Below are positions 1 through 5,442 of a DNA stretch of 6,092 nt, piece by piece; the stretch's first letter is position 1; each line of letters opens with the position of its first letter. The DNA is taken from assembly GCA_017998555.1 (NCBI GenBank), contig JAGOCU010000146.1, positions 1-6,092 of the forward strand, read 5' to 3'. A program made the translations under genes and the position numbers. The notes below the pieces were generated by a model that did not search any database, had not been told where the DNA came from, and saw only the letters and a program-made list of their open reading frames with translations. The DNA is from Thermoflexales bacterium (lineage in GTDB: Bacteria; Chloroflexota; Anaerolineae; J036; Brachytrichaceae).

Positions 1-2
1 CC

Positions 3-1055
3 CGCATCGCCGACGACGGCGCCGTGTCTCGGGCGTTCTTCTATTTCGATGCCAATGGCGACGAGGATCTGAACCCGGACGAGGAGCGGGTCGAAGCGAC
101 GACCGACCTGCAGGATAAATACGCCGCCGCCTTTGACTACGTGCGCGGGCCAACCGGGACGCGCACGCTGCTCCTGGTCGCCTTCGACCTGTTTGGCAAC
201 GCGACCACGCTCACCCGCGAGGTGAACATCGGCGACCCGCTCGGCCCGCCGCCGACCCTCACCCCGACGCCCACGCCCGCGCCATCACGGACCGCCACGT
301 CAACACCCACGTTGACGCCCACTCAGACCCGCACGCCGACGGCGACACCGACCCAGACCCGCACGCCCACCCCAACCCGGACGGCGACGCCCACACCTAC
401 CGCGACACAGACACCCTCTCCGGGCTGCATTGGCGATTACACCGGCCCGCAGAATCTGCCCGACGGCTTTATCCGGATCGACGACGCGCAGTACATCGCC
501 TACCGCTGGAACTCAACCAGCGGCGACGGGCTGTATCAGCCCCGCCTGGACTTCAACACGTCCGGGCGAATCGACGCCGGCGACGTGCAGGTTGTGGCGG
601 CGCGCTGGGGGACCGACTGCAACCAGTGGCCCAGTGCGCCGGCCGCCGGCGGGGCCGCCCATGCGCTGTCGGTCAATGTCGTCGCCGATGGCCCCGGCAT
701 CTGGCGGATCGAGGTGTCGGCCAACGACGTGGCCGACCTGGGCGGATGGGAATTCACGCTGGATCTCGGCGAGGGCATCGCCATCGAGGACGTGACGCTC
801 GGCGGTTTCCCGGGCCATTCGGGCCGGACCTTCAGCCTTCTGCCGCTGGAGAAGCGGCCGGGCCAGGTCAGCCTCGCCGCGCTCAGCCTCGGCGCGGCGC
901 CACCCGGGGCCAGCGGGTCGGGCCTGCTTGCCGCGTTGCGGGCGGCGGCCGCCCAGGCGCCCACCATCGGCGTTGCTGACGCGATGTTGGTCGACACCGC
1001 CGGCCGCCGCATGACGCCGGCTTTTCGGCGGTTCCTGCCAGCCGTGGCGCGCTAG
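3..1055 (+). CDS. Extracytoplasmic modular protein, 3' part: Ig-like end, Pro/Thr linker, dockerin-like and cohesin-like domains
   Basis: The frame is open from the window edge, so the 5' end and any signal peptide are missing; the GTG at 24 is internal. Numbering residues from that GTG, 1-70 look like the last strands of an Ig-like surface-protein domain (LVAFDLFGNATT). They include an EF-hand-like loop at 9-20 (D9, N11, D13, D15, E20). Residues 71-134 are a Pro/Thr/Ala/Arg linker. Residues 135-199 resemble a dockerin pair: a degenerate loop (D138, DG147-148, D153) and a canonical one (D176, N178, S180, G181, I183, D187), each followed by a helix ending in RW. C135 and C199 bracket the module and are its only cysteines, so a disulfide is plausible. 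Residues about 214-331 resemble a cohesin-type beta domain (GGWEFTLDLGEG, then AMLVDTAGRRM). Dockerins and cohesins mediate Ca-dependent protein-protein assembly outside the cell. The enzymatic or binding part, if any, lies upstream of the window. The gene is separated from everything downstream by a terminator. Confidence 0.85.
   Translation, partial: RIADDGAVSRAFFYFDANGDEDLNPDEERVEATTDLQDKYAAAFDYVRGPTGTRTLLLVAFDLFGNATTLTREVNIGDPLGPPPTLTPTPTPAPSRTATSTPTLTPTQTRTPTATPTQTRTPTPTRTATPTPTATQTPSPGCIGDYTGPQNLPDGFIRIDDAQYIAYRWNSTSGDGLYQPRLDFNTSGRIDAGDVQVVAARWGTDCNQWPSAPAAGGAAHALSVNVVADGPGIWRIEVSANDVADLGGWEFTLDLGEGIAIEDVTLGGFPGHSGRTFSLLPLEKRPGQVSLAALSLGAAPPGASGSGLLAALRAAAAQAPTIGVADAMLVDTAGRRMTPAFRRFLPAVAR
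240..425 (+). repeat. Low-complexity Pro/Thr-linker coding repeat
   Basis: This stretch encodes the Pro/Thr linker (residues 73-134 of the frame counted from 24) and is made of ACN and CCN codons. A 14-base block, cagacccgcacgcc, occurs at 324-337 and again at 354-367, exactly 30 bases (10 codons) apart, giving two TQTRTPT peptides. The repeats are imperfect and in frame. They are best read as a flexible, possibly glycosylated spacer between the upstream domain and the dockerin-like module rather than as a mobile or regulatory repeat. Confidence 0.75.
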
Positions 1056-1065
1056 CCCAAAAGGG

Positions 1066-1129
1066 CGAGTGGCGAGATCACCTGCCCCGCGCGAAGGGAG
1101 GGGCAGGTGATCTCGCCACTCGTTTTTTT
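1066..1129 (+). terminator. Strong intrinsic terminator after the modular-protein gene
   Basis: Positions 1066-1088 and 1100-1122 are a perfect 23-bp inverted repeat separated by an 11-base loop (1089-1099). Seven T residues follow at 1123-1129. In RNA the stem can extend a further seven pairs: G1063-1065 can wobble with U1123-1125, and A1059-1062 pair with U1126-1129. The hairpin starts 11 bases after the stop codon at 1053-1055, as expected for Rho-independent termination. On the opposite strand only TTTT follows, after CCC, so bidirectional action is possible but weaker. Confidence 0.92.
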
Positions 1130-1161
1130 GGCGGTAGTTTTCCTCCCCCACCTGGGCTAAC

Positions 1162-1175
1162 CGTAACCGCTTACG
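1162..1175. promoter_or_regulatory. Candidate LacI-family operator
   Basis: CGTAACCGCTTACG is a 14-base even-length palindrome with a central CG and one mismatched pair (1167/1170). LacI/GalR-family operators typically have this form, with GTAA half-site ends around a central CG. It lies 104 bases upstream of the LacI-family start codon at 1279, in the only sizeable non-coding spacer, so autoregulation is the natural reading. I see no convincing sigma-70 promoter; TTACGT (1171-1176) with CAATAC (1194-1199) is only a weak match. Assignment to this regulator is inferred from position and symmetry. Confidence 0.5.
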
Positions 1176-1278
1176 TGTTTAGCAGAGATGTAGCAATACC
1201 CGGCCGCGTCTCGTGAGAAACTCGGGCGCGCTGCCAAATCCGTTGCGCTGAGAGACGATCCGCCCATTCCAAAAGCAC

Positions 1279-2307
1279 ATGGTCACAAATCGCGATGTCG
1301 CCCAAAAGGCCGGCGTGAGTCTTGCCACCGTCTCGCACGTCGTGAACCGCACGCGCCCGGTGAGCGCGGACACGCGCAAAAAGGTCGAGCGCGCCATCAA
1401 GACCCTCGACTATCACCCAAGTGCCCTCGCTCGCAGCCTCAGCACTCGCAGCACCCGCACCATCGGGCTGATGGTGGGAAGCATCGCGCTGCCCCTGACC
1501 GCCCATCTCTACCGGGCGCTGGAAACCTTGCTCGGCGCGCACGGCTACACGCTCGTCATGCGCAACATCGACGAAGACCCGGCCCGTGAAGCGGCCTGTT
1601 TGGAAGAGTTCATGGGCCGTCGAGTGGACGGCATCCTGCTCTTTCCATCCGGAAAGCCGTTGCCGGAACATGCCGCTTGCGCCGCCGCGGGCATTCCGCT
1701 GGTCTTCCTCAATCGCCGGCCCAGGGGCATTCACGGGCCGCTGATCGAACTGGACGATCCGCGCGCCTGCGAGGAGGCGACTGAATACCTCATCGGCCTC
1801 GGCCACCGGCGAATTGCGCTGGTCAATCGCGATTTCCACTTCGCCCCCTTCACCAATCGCGAACGCGGCTATCGGCGGGCGATGGCGCGGCATGGCGCGC
1901 AGCCCCAGGTGGCCTATGTTCCCGGCCGAATCGATGAGAGCGAGCCGGCCACCGAGACGGTTGTGGGCCAGTTGCTCTCCAGTGGGACACGGCCGACTGC
2001 CATCATCGCCGCCAGCCACGGCGTCTCGATCGGACTGCTCCAGGGCATCCGGGCGAGCGGGCTGTCCTGTCCACGCGATCTGTCGGTGATCTGTTTCGAC
2101 GATTCGCCCTGGTCCCGGTTCGTAGACTCGCCCCTGAGCGTGATGATGCATCCGACGGACGCCATCAGCGCGGCGGCTGTCGAGACCCTTCTGGCGGAGA
2201 TCGCCGCGGGCCCAACGCGCCGCAAGGCCGGTGTCCGGCGATTTCGGGCGGATTTCGTCAAGCGCGCCAGCTGTGGTCCGCCGCCGCTCCCCTCCCGGAA
2301 ATCTTAA
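1279..2307 (+). CDS. LacI/GalR-family transcriptional regulator
   Basis: The gene encodes a 342-residue DNA-binding repressor or activator of usual family length. Residues 4-23 form the helix-turn-helix (DVAQKAGVSLATVSHVVN), followed by a third helix (about 31-43). The hinge region is YHPSALARSLSTRSTRTIGLM (about 45-65, ALARSL being the minor-groove hinge helix). From about residue 61 to 325 there is a periplasmic-binding-protein-like effector domain, with the family landmarks GRRVDGILLFP, YLIGLGHRRIALV and CFDDSPWSRFVDSPLSVMMHP. The effector is not predictable; sugars are the commonest ligands of the family. The ATG at 1279 is favoured because the family starts right before the helix-turn-helix, and an in-frame TGA at 1249-1251 leaves no other ATG, GTG or TTG. 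No good Shine-Dalgarno sequence precedes it. No transporter or sugar-catabolic gene is adjacent. The next gene begins 88 bases downstream with no obvious terminator, so read-through into the pterin-type operon is possible. Confidence 0.95.
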   Translation: MVTNRDVAQKAGVSLATVSHVVNRTRPVSADTRKKVERAIKTLDYHPSALARSLSTRSTRTIGLMVGSIALPLTAHLYRALETLLGAHGYTLVMRNIDEDPAREAACLEEFMGRRVDGILLFPSGKPLPEHAACAAAGIPLVFLNRRPRGIHGPLIELDDPRACEEATEYLIGLGHRRIALVNRDFHFAPFTNRERGYRRAMARHGAQPQVAYVPGRIDESEPATETVVGQLLSSGTRPTAIIAASHGVSIGLLQGIRASGLSCPRDLSVICFDDSPWSRFVDSPLSVMMHPTDAISAAAVETLLAEIAAGPTRRKAGVRRFRADFVKRASCGPPPLPSRKS

Positions 2308-2395
2308 AGTCCACTCAGGAAGAATCAAGCCCCTGTGCTACCATCGGCAGACCCTCCAGCCGGGTTGATATCGAACGAGTCCGGGAGAATCTGCC

Positions 2396-2737
2396 ATGAA
2401 CAACCGCTCCTTTTTGCGCGGCGCCATCATCGTGCTTTCGGTGATCACCGCCGTCATCCACCTCACCCGGATTGGCGCCGGCATTCCATTCCTGCTCAAT
2501 GCGGTTGGCTTTCTGGTTCTCGGGGCCGCCGTTTACTTTGAACCCGCCTTTCTCGCCGGCCGACAACGGCTCGTCCAGTACGCCCTGATGGCCTTCACGG
2601 TGATCACCATCCTGGCCTGGGTGGCAATCGGCGACAAGAGCCTTCCGGATGGCCTGACGGGCTATATCGCCAAGATAGACGAACTGCTCCTGCTGGCGGC
2701 CGTGTTTCAGTACGGCCGGTTGACCAAGAACGCCTGA
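2396..2737 (+). CDS. Small four-helix membrane protein of unknown function
   Basis: The protein has 113 residues with four probable transmembrane segments: about 8-27, 30-48, 59-78 and 87-106. Charged residues sit in loops (E49, R56, R58, D80, K81) and at the ends (R4, R8; R108, K111). H22 in helix 1 and D95-E96 in helix 4 are polar residues within or at the edge of the membrane and could be functional. The layout (IHL in helix 1, GF..LG in helix 2, W near the end of helix 3, GY..K.DE..LL in helix 4) recalls small uncharacterised membrane families annotated only as DUFs; I cannot name one with certainty. The start is supported by GGGAG at 2383-2387, 8 bases before ATG. It ends 14 bases before ribA, so it is probably cotranscribed with it. 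Its role could be transport or membrane anchoring of the pathway, or it may be unrelated. Confidence 0.75.
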   Translation: MNNRSFLRGAIIVLSVITAVIHLTRIGAGIPFLLNAVGFLVLGAAVYFEPAFLAGRQRLVQYALMAFTVITILAWVAIGDKSLPDGLTGYIAKIDELLLLAAVFQYGRLTKNA

Positions 2738-2751
2738 GGCGGCTGCGCGCC

Positions 2752-3357
2752 ATGGCCGATCCGCTCATATTGACGCGTCAGGCGCTTGCCCGCATCCCAA
2801 CCGATGTCGGCGAGTTCAATCTCTGCCTGTATTCCAACAATCAGGACGCCAAGGAACACCTCGCCCTCGTCATGGGTGAGGCGCATGGCAAAGCCGATCT
2901 GCTGGTTCGGATCCATTCCGAATGCTTCACCGGCGATGTGCTCGGCTCGCGGCGCTGCGATTGCGGGCCGCAATTGCGCCTGGCCATGGAGCTCATCGCC
3001 GCCGTCGGCCAGGGCATGATCGTCTACCTGCGTCAGGAGGGCCGGGGCATTGGCCTGCAAAGCAAGCTGCGCGCCTACAACCTGCAGGACCAGGGTTATG
3101 ACACGGTGGACGCCAATTTGCTGCTCGGCCATCAGGCCGATGAGCGCGACTACACCGCCGCCGCGCTGATCCTCGCCGACTGGCAGGTCGATTCGATCCG
3201 GCTCATGACCAACAACCCGGACAAGATTGACAGCCTGCGCCGACTTGGGGTGAGGGTCACCGCGCGGGTGCCGCTGCAGGTCGGAGAAAACGACGAGAAT
3301 GCGCACTATCTCAAGACCAAGGTCGAGCGCATGCGGCACATCCTCAACCTGCCTTGA
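2752..3357 (+). CDS. ribA: GTP cyclohydrolase II
   Basis: This cytosolic enzyme converts GTP to 2,5-diamino-6-ribosylamino-4(3H)-pyrimidinone 5'-phosphate, formate and pyrophosphate, normally the first step of riboflavin synthesis. The 201-residue length matches single-domain RibA; there is no fused dihydroxybutanone-phosphate synthase (RibB) domain. The zinc-binding cysteines are C58, C69 and C71 in HSECFTGDVLGSRRCDCG. The phosphate/GTP loop YLRQEGRGIGL is at 92-102, the Tyr equivalent to E. coli Y105 is Y109 (AYNLQDQG), the Asp and Arg of the ADERD motif are D130 and R132, and LMTNNPDK follows. Because these residues are all present, the normal GCH II product is expected, rather than the formamido product of variants lacking the Tyr. 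It starts 14 bases after the membrane-protein gene; GAGG at 2736-2739 is a distant, weak ribosome-binding site. The next gene starts 3 bases after its stop. Its partners here are not ribB, ribE or ribH, which points to a specialised pathway rather than the housekeeping riboflavin operon. Confidence 0.95.
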   Translation: MADPLILTRQALARIPTDVGEFNLCLYSNNQDAKEHLALVMGEAHGKADLLVRIHSECFTGDVLGSRRCDCGPQLRLAMELIAAVGQGMIVYLRQEGRGIGLQSKLRAYNLQDQGYDTVDANLLLGHQADERDYTAAALILADWQVDSIRLMTNNPDKIDSLRRLGVRVTARVPLQVGENDENAHYLKTKVERMRHILNLP

Positions 3358-3360
3358 GCC

Positions 3361-4014
3361 ATGGCGCAGCGCCGGCCTTTCGTCACAGTTTCCTTTGCCC
3401 AGAGCATCGACGGCAGCCTTGCCGCCAGGCCCGGCAAGCCCCTTCCGCTGAGCGGACCCGAGTCTTCCGCCTACACCCACCGTTTGCGGGCCGCCCACGA
3501 CGCCATCCTGGTAGGGATTGGGACCGTGCTGTCGGACAACCCGCGCCTGACGGTCCGGCTGGCCGCCGGTCCGCATCCGCAGCCCATCGTCGTTGACAGC
3601 CGGCTGCGTTTCCCGGATGGCGCGGCGCTGCTGTCCCACCCAACCCATCCCGTCTGGATCGCCACGACGGCGGCCGCGCCAAAGGACCGGTTAACAGCGT
3701 TAGGCCTGGCCGGCGCCGTGGCGCTCGCATTGCCGGCCGATCCATCCGGACGCGTTTCACTCCCGCATTTGCTCGATGCGCTCGGCGCGCGCGGCATTCA
3801 ACGCCTGATGGTCGAGGGCGGGGCCGCCGTCATCACCGCCTTCCTCAGCCAGGGCCTGGCCGACGGCCTGAGCGTCACGATCGCGCCCCGGCTGGTGGGC
3901 GGGGTAAGGGCGCTGCAAAGCGCTTTCGATGCGCCTCTCCGCAACCCGGTATGGCAAACCGCCGGCCCGGATGTCATCCTCGAAGCCCGCCTGTCCGATC
4001 GGGAGGACCCATGA
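3361..4014 (+). CDS. Stand-alone RibD C-terminal-type (DHFR-fold) pyrimidine reductase
   Basis: The 217-residue protein matches the reductase half of RibD and the single-domain archaeal/fungal reductases (Rib7 type), which use NADPH to reduce the ribosylamino side chain to ribitylamino. Visible landmarks are the RPFVTVSFAQSIDG start (SIDG at 15-18), GPE at 32-34, the strongly conserved HDAILVGIGTVLSDNPRLTVR (46-66), VVDSRLRFP, and VEGGAAV (151-157) followed by the APRLVGG segment. No cytidine-deaminase domain is present and none is encoded next to it. The likely substrate is therefore the undeaminated RibA product, as in the archaeal and fungal order (reduction before deamination). It starts 3 bases after the ribA stop without its own clear ribosome-binding site, suggesting translational coupling, and its stop overlaps the next start (ATGA). 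A generic DHFR-like reductase acting on another pterin precursor remains possible. Confidence 0.9.
   Translation: MAQRRPFVTVSFAQSIDGSLAARPGKPLPLSGPESSAYTHRLRAAHDAILVGIGTVLSDNPRLTVRLAAGPHPQPIVVDSRLRFPDGAALLSHPTHPVWIATTAAAPKDRLTALGLAGAVALALPADPSGRVSLPHLLDALGARGIQRLMVEGGAAVITAFLSQGLADGLSVTIAPRLVGGVRALQSAFDAPLRNPVWQTAGPDVILEARLSDREDP
4001..4006 (+). promoter_or_regulatory. Ribosome binding site that fixes the dehydrogenase start
   Basis: GGGAGG lies 4 bases before the ATG at 4011. It supports this start over the in-frame ATG at 3951, which would add 20 residues of out-of-family sequence encoded inside the upstream reductase gene. The chosen start gives the ATGA stop/start overlap at 4011-4014. 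Confidence 0.8.
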
Positions 4015-5039
4015 CCCGCCAAAGCCTGTGGTTTGACGCGCCTCGCCACGTCACCCTGCGCGACGAAGCCTTGCCCGAGCCGGCTCCGGGCGAGGTCGGG
4101 GTAAAGACCCACGCCTCGGCCATCAGCCCGGGCACCGAGATGCTGATTTACCGCGGCGAGTTTCCCGAGGGCATGGCCGCCGATGAGGGCATTGCCGCGC
4201 TGGGCGGGGCGCTGGCCTACCCGCTCAAGTACGGGTATGCGACCGTTGGACAGGTGAATGCGCTGGGGAGCGGCGTCGCTTCGGAGTGGCTCGGCCGCTG
4301 GGTGTTCGCCTTTCACCCGCACGAGAGCGATTTCGCCGCGCCCGTGGAGAGCCTGCTGCCCATCCCGCCCGGCATCGCCCCGGAGGATGCCCTGTTCCTG
4401 CCCAATACCGAGACCGCCGTCAATTTTCTGCTCGACGGCGCGCCCCTGATCGGCGAGCAGGTGGCGGTCTTTGGGCAGGGGGTGGTCGGCCTGCTCACCA
4501 CCGCCCTGCTGGCCCGCCTGCCGCTCGGAAACCTGACCACCTTTGACCGCCTCGCCAACCGCCGGGCGGCTTCGCTGGCGATGGGCGCCCGGGCCAGCCT
4601 GGAACCGGTCGACGCCGACGGGGCGGTCCGCTTGCGCGCGCTCCTGAACACCGGCGGATACGAAGGGGCCGATCTGGTCTATGAGCTGAGCGGCGCGCCG
4701 GCGGCCCTTGACCAGGCCATCGCGGCGGCCGGCTTCAGCGGCCGGGTCGTGCTGGGCTCGTGGTACGGCCGCAAGCGCGCCTCGCTCGACCTGGGCGGGC
4801 GCTTCCACCGCGCCCGGATCCGCCTGATCAGCAGCCAGGTCAGCACGCTGACCCCCGAACTGCATGGGCGCTGGACCAAAGCCCGCCGGATGGGCGTGGC
4901 CTGGGAGCGCCTGCGCGAGCTGCGCCCGTCGCAACTCATCACCCACCGTTATCCATTTGCCATGGCCGCGGAGGCCTATGCCCAGGTCGACCTGCGCCCG
5001 GCCGAGACCCTGCAGGTCATCCTCACCCACACCGCCTGA
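4011..5039 (+). CDS. Medium-chain (zinc-type alcohol dehydrogenase superfamily) oxidoreductase lacking cysteines
   Basis: The 342-residue protein has the MDR layout: an N-terminal GroES-like domain (about 1-130, with PAPGEVGVKTHASAISPGTE at 24-43 and the core PLKYGYATVGQV at 71-82), then a Rossmann domain with GQGVVG at 155-160. D179 at the end of the second beta strand suggests a preference for NAD(H). SGAPAALDQAI and GRVVLGSWYG follow as in zinc-type dehydrogenases. SPGTE followed by YRG resembles the subgroup that includes BchC-like dehydrogenases. I find no cysteine in the protein, so the usual catalytic-zinc Cys and the four-Cys structural-zinc lobe are absent; any metal site would have to use His/Glu/Asp (for example E43, H102, H104). 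The likely role is NAD(P)-dependent oxidation of an alcohol, or reduction of a ketone, on the operon's intermediate. It overlaps the reductase stop by 4 bases, and the PTPS-like gene follows after 20 bases. Confidence 0.87.
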   Translation: MTRQSLWFDAPRHVTLRDEALPEPAPGEVGVKTHASAISPGTEMLIYRGEFPEGMAADEGIAALGGALAYPLKYGYATVGQVNALGSGVASEWLGRWVFAFHPHESDFAAPVESLLPIPPGIAPEDALFLPNTETAVNFLLDGAPLIGEQVAVFGQGVVGLLTTALLARLPLGNLTTFDRLANRRAASLAMGARASLEPVDADGAVRLRALLNTGGYEGADLVYELSGAPAALDQAIAAAGFSGRVVLGSWYGRKRASLDLGGRFHRARIRLISSQVSTLTPELHGRWTKARRMGVAWERLRELRPSQLITHRYPFAMAAEAYAQVDLRPAETLQVILTHTA

Positions 5040-5050
5040 GCGGCCCCATC

Positions 5051-5055
5051 GGAGA
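5051..5055 (+). promoter_or_regulatory. Ribosome binding site of the PTPS-like gene
   Basis: GGAGA, 4 bases before the ATG at 5060, sets the start of the PTPS-fold gene. The same frame is open back to 4760, but that extension lies inside the dehydrogenase gene, and its translation is Pro/Arg-rich out-of-frame sequence. Confidence 0.65.
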
Positions 5056-5059
5056 CAGC

Positions 5060-5440
5060 ATGTATTCAGTCGCAGTCCAACGCAAATTCGTCGCCCAGCA
5101 CTTCCTGATCGGCGGCGACTGGGGCGCCGAGAACCACAAGCACTCGCACGCCTACGCCATCGAGCTCATCCTGTCGGGCGACCGGCTCGACCAGCACGGC
5201 TATCTGGTCGACATCGTCGACATCGAGCATCATCTCGACGGGCTGGTCGCCTACTACCGCGACCGCACGCTGAATGAGCTGCCTGAGTTCGCCGGGCTCA
5301 ACCCGAGCATCGAGCACTTCGCGCGGATCGTATGCGCGACCCTGGCGGCGCGCTTGAAGGCGAACACCCTGACCGCCATGACGGTCAAGTTGTGGGAGAC
5401 CGACATCGCCTGGGCTTCCTATACCCTCGCCCTGACCTGA
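5060..5440 (+). CDS. PTPS/QueD-fold protein with altered catalytic residues
   Basis: The 126-residue protein has the length and order of 6-pyruvoyl/6-carboxy-tetrahydropterin synthases (T-fold, usually oligomeric). The zinc ligands appear intact: H14 (FVAQHF), and H28 and H30 in HSHAY, equivalent to HGHNY. GYLVDIVDIE (47-56) matches the G.v.DF..lk strand-helix, NPSIEHFA (81-88) matches NPT.E..A, and E113 (LWET) is the Glu that anchors the pterin ring. Differences from QueD: the position four residues before the first His of the HxH pair, Cys27 in E. coli QueD, is E24, and the only cysteine is C92 in a helix. The Asp-His pair before LN (LDHHYLN in E. coli) aligns here with R67-D68 (YRDRTLN). 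The Cys-Asp-His triad therefore seems lost while metal and pterin binding are kept. Replacement of the Cys by Glu recalls the PTPS-III class, which cleaves the dihydroneopterin side chain, though that class is described near folate genes. Substrate and reaction are unknown. Confidence 0.88.
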   Translation: MYSVAVQRKFVAQHFLIGGDWGAENHKHSHAYAIELILSGDRLDQHGYLVDIVDIEHHLDGLVAYYRDRTLNELPEFAGLNPSIEHFARIVCATLAARLKANTLTAMTVKLWETDIAWASYTLALT

Positions 5441-5442
5441 CG

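Noticed and set aside
24..26. GTG as the true start of the modular protein
   Set aside because: The frame is open to the window edge, and the sequence begins in the middle of a beta-domain with no signal peptide.
430..795. 121-codon + strand frame inside the modular protein
   Set aside because: It is a shifted reading of the dockerin-like and cohesin-like coding region, with Pro/Arg/Thr-rich composition and no domain.
1209..1218. TCTCGTGAGA near-palindrome as a second operator
   Set aside because: It has only 4-bp arms, is unlike the candidate at 1162-1175, and such short symmetry is expected by chance.
1171..2328. 385-codon open frame on the minus strand
   Set aside because: It is antisense to the LacI-family gene, whose motifs are unmistakable. 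The translation shows no recognisable domain.
2308..2395. FMN riboswitch or terminator before the ribA operon
   Set aside because: The spacer is only 88 bases, has no RFN-element conserved blocks, and no stem longer than about 4 bp followed by T residues.
2707..3648. 313-codon open frame on the minus strand
   Set aside because: It is antisense to ribA and the start of the reductase gene, with no motif or ribosome-binding site.
3951..4010. N-terminal extension of the dehydrogenase from an ATG at 3951
   Set aside because: It would overlap the reductase gene by 64 bases and add Pro/Arg-rich residues outside the family start. The ATG at 4011 has GGGAGG in front of it.
3798..5030. 410-codon open frame on the minus strand
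   Set aside because: It lies entirely opposite the well-supported reductase and dehydrogenase genes. Its translation is rich in Arg/Gly/Ala/Gln with no family motif, a usual antisense by-product of GC-rich third positions.
4760..5059. 100-residue N-terminal extension of the PTPS-like protein
   Set aside because: It is an out-of-frame reading of the dehydrogenase gene. The family starts near the ATG at 5060, preceded by GGAGA.
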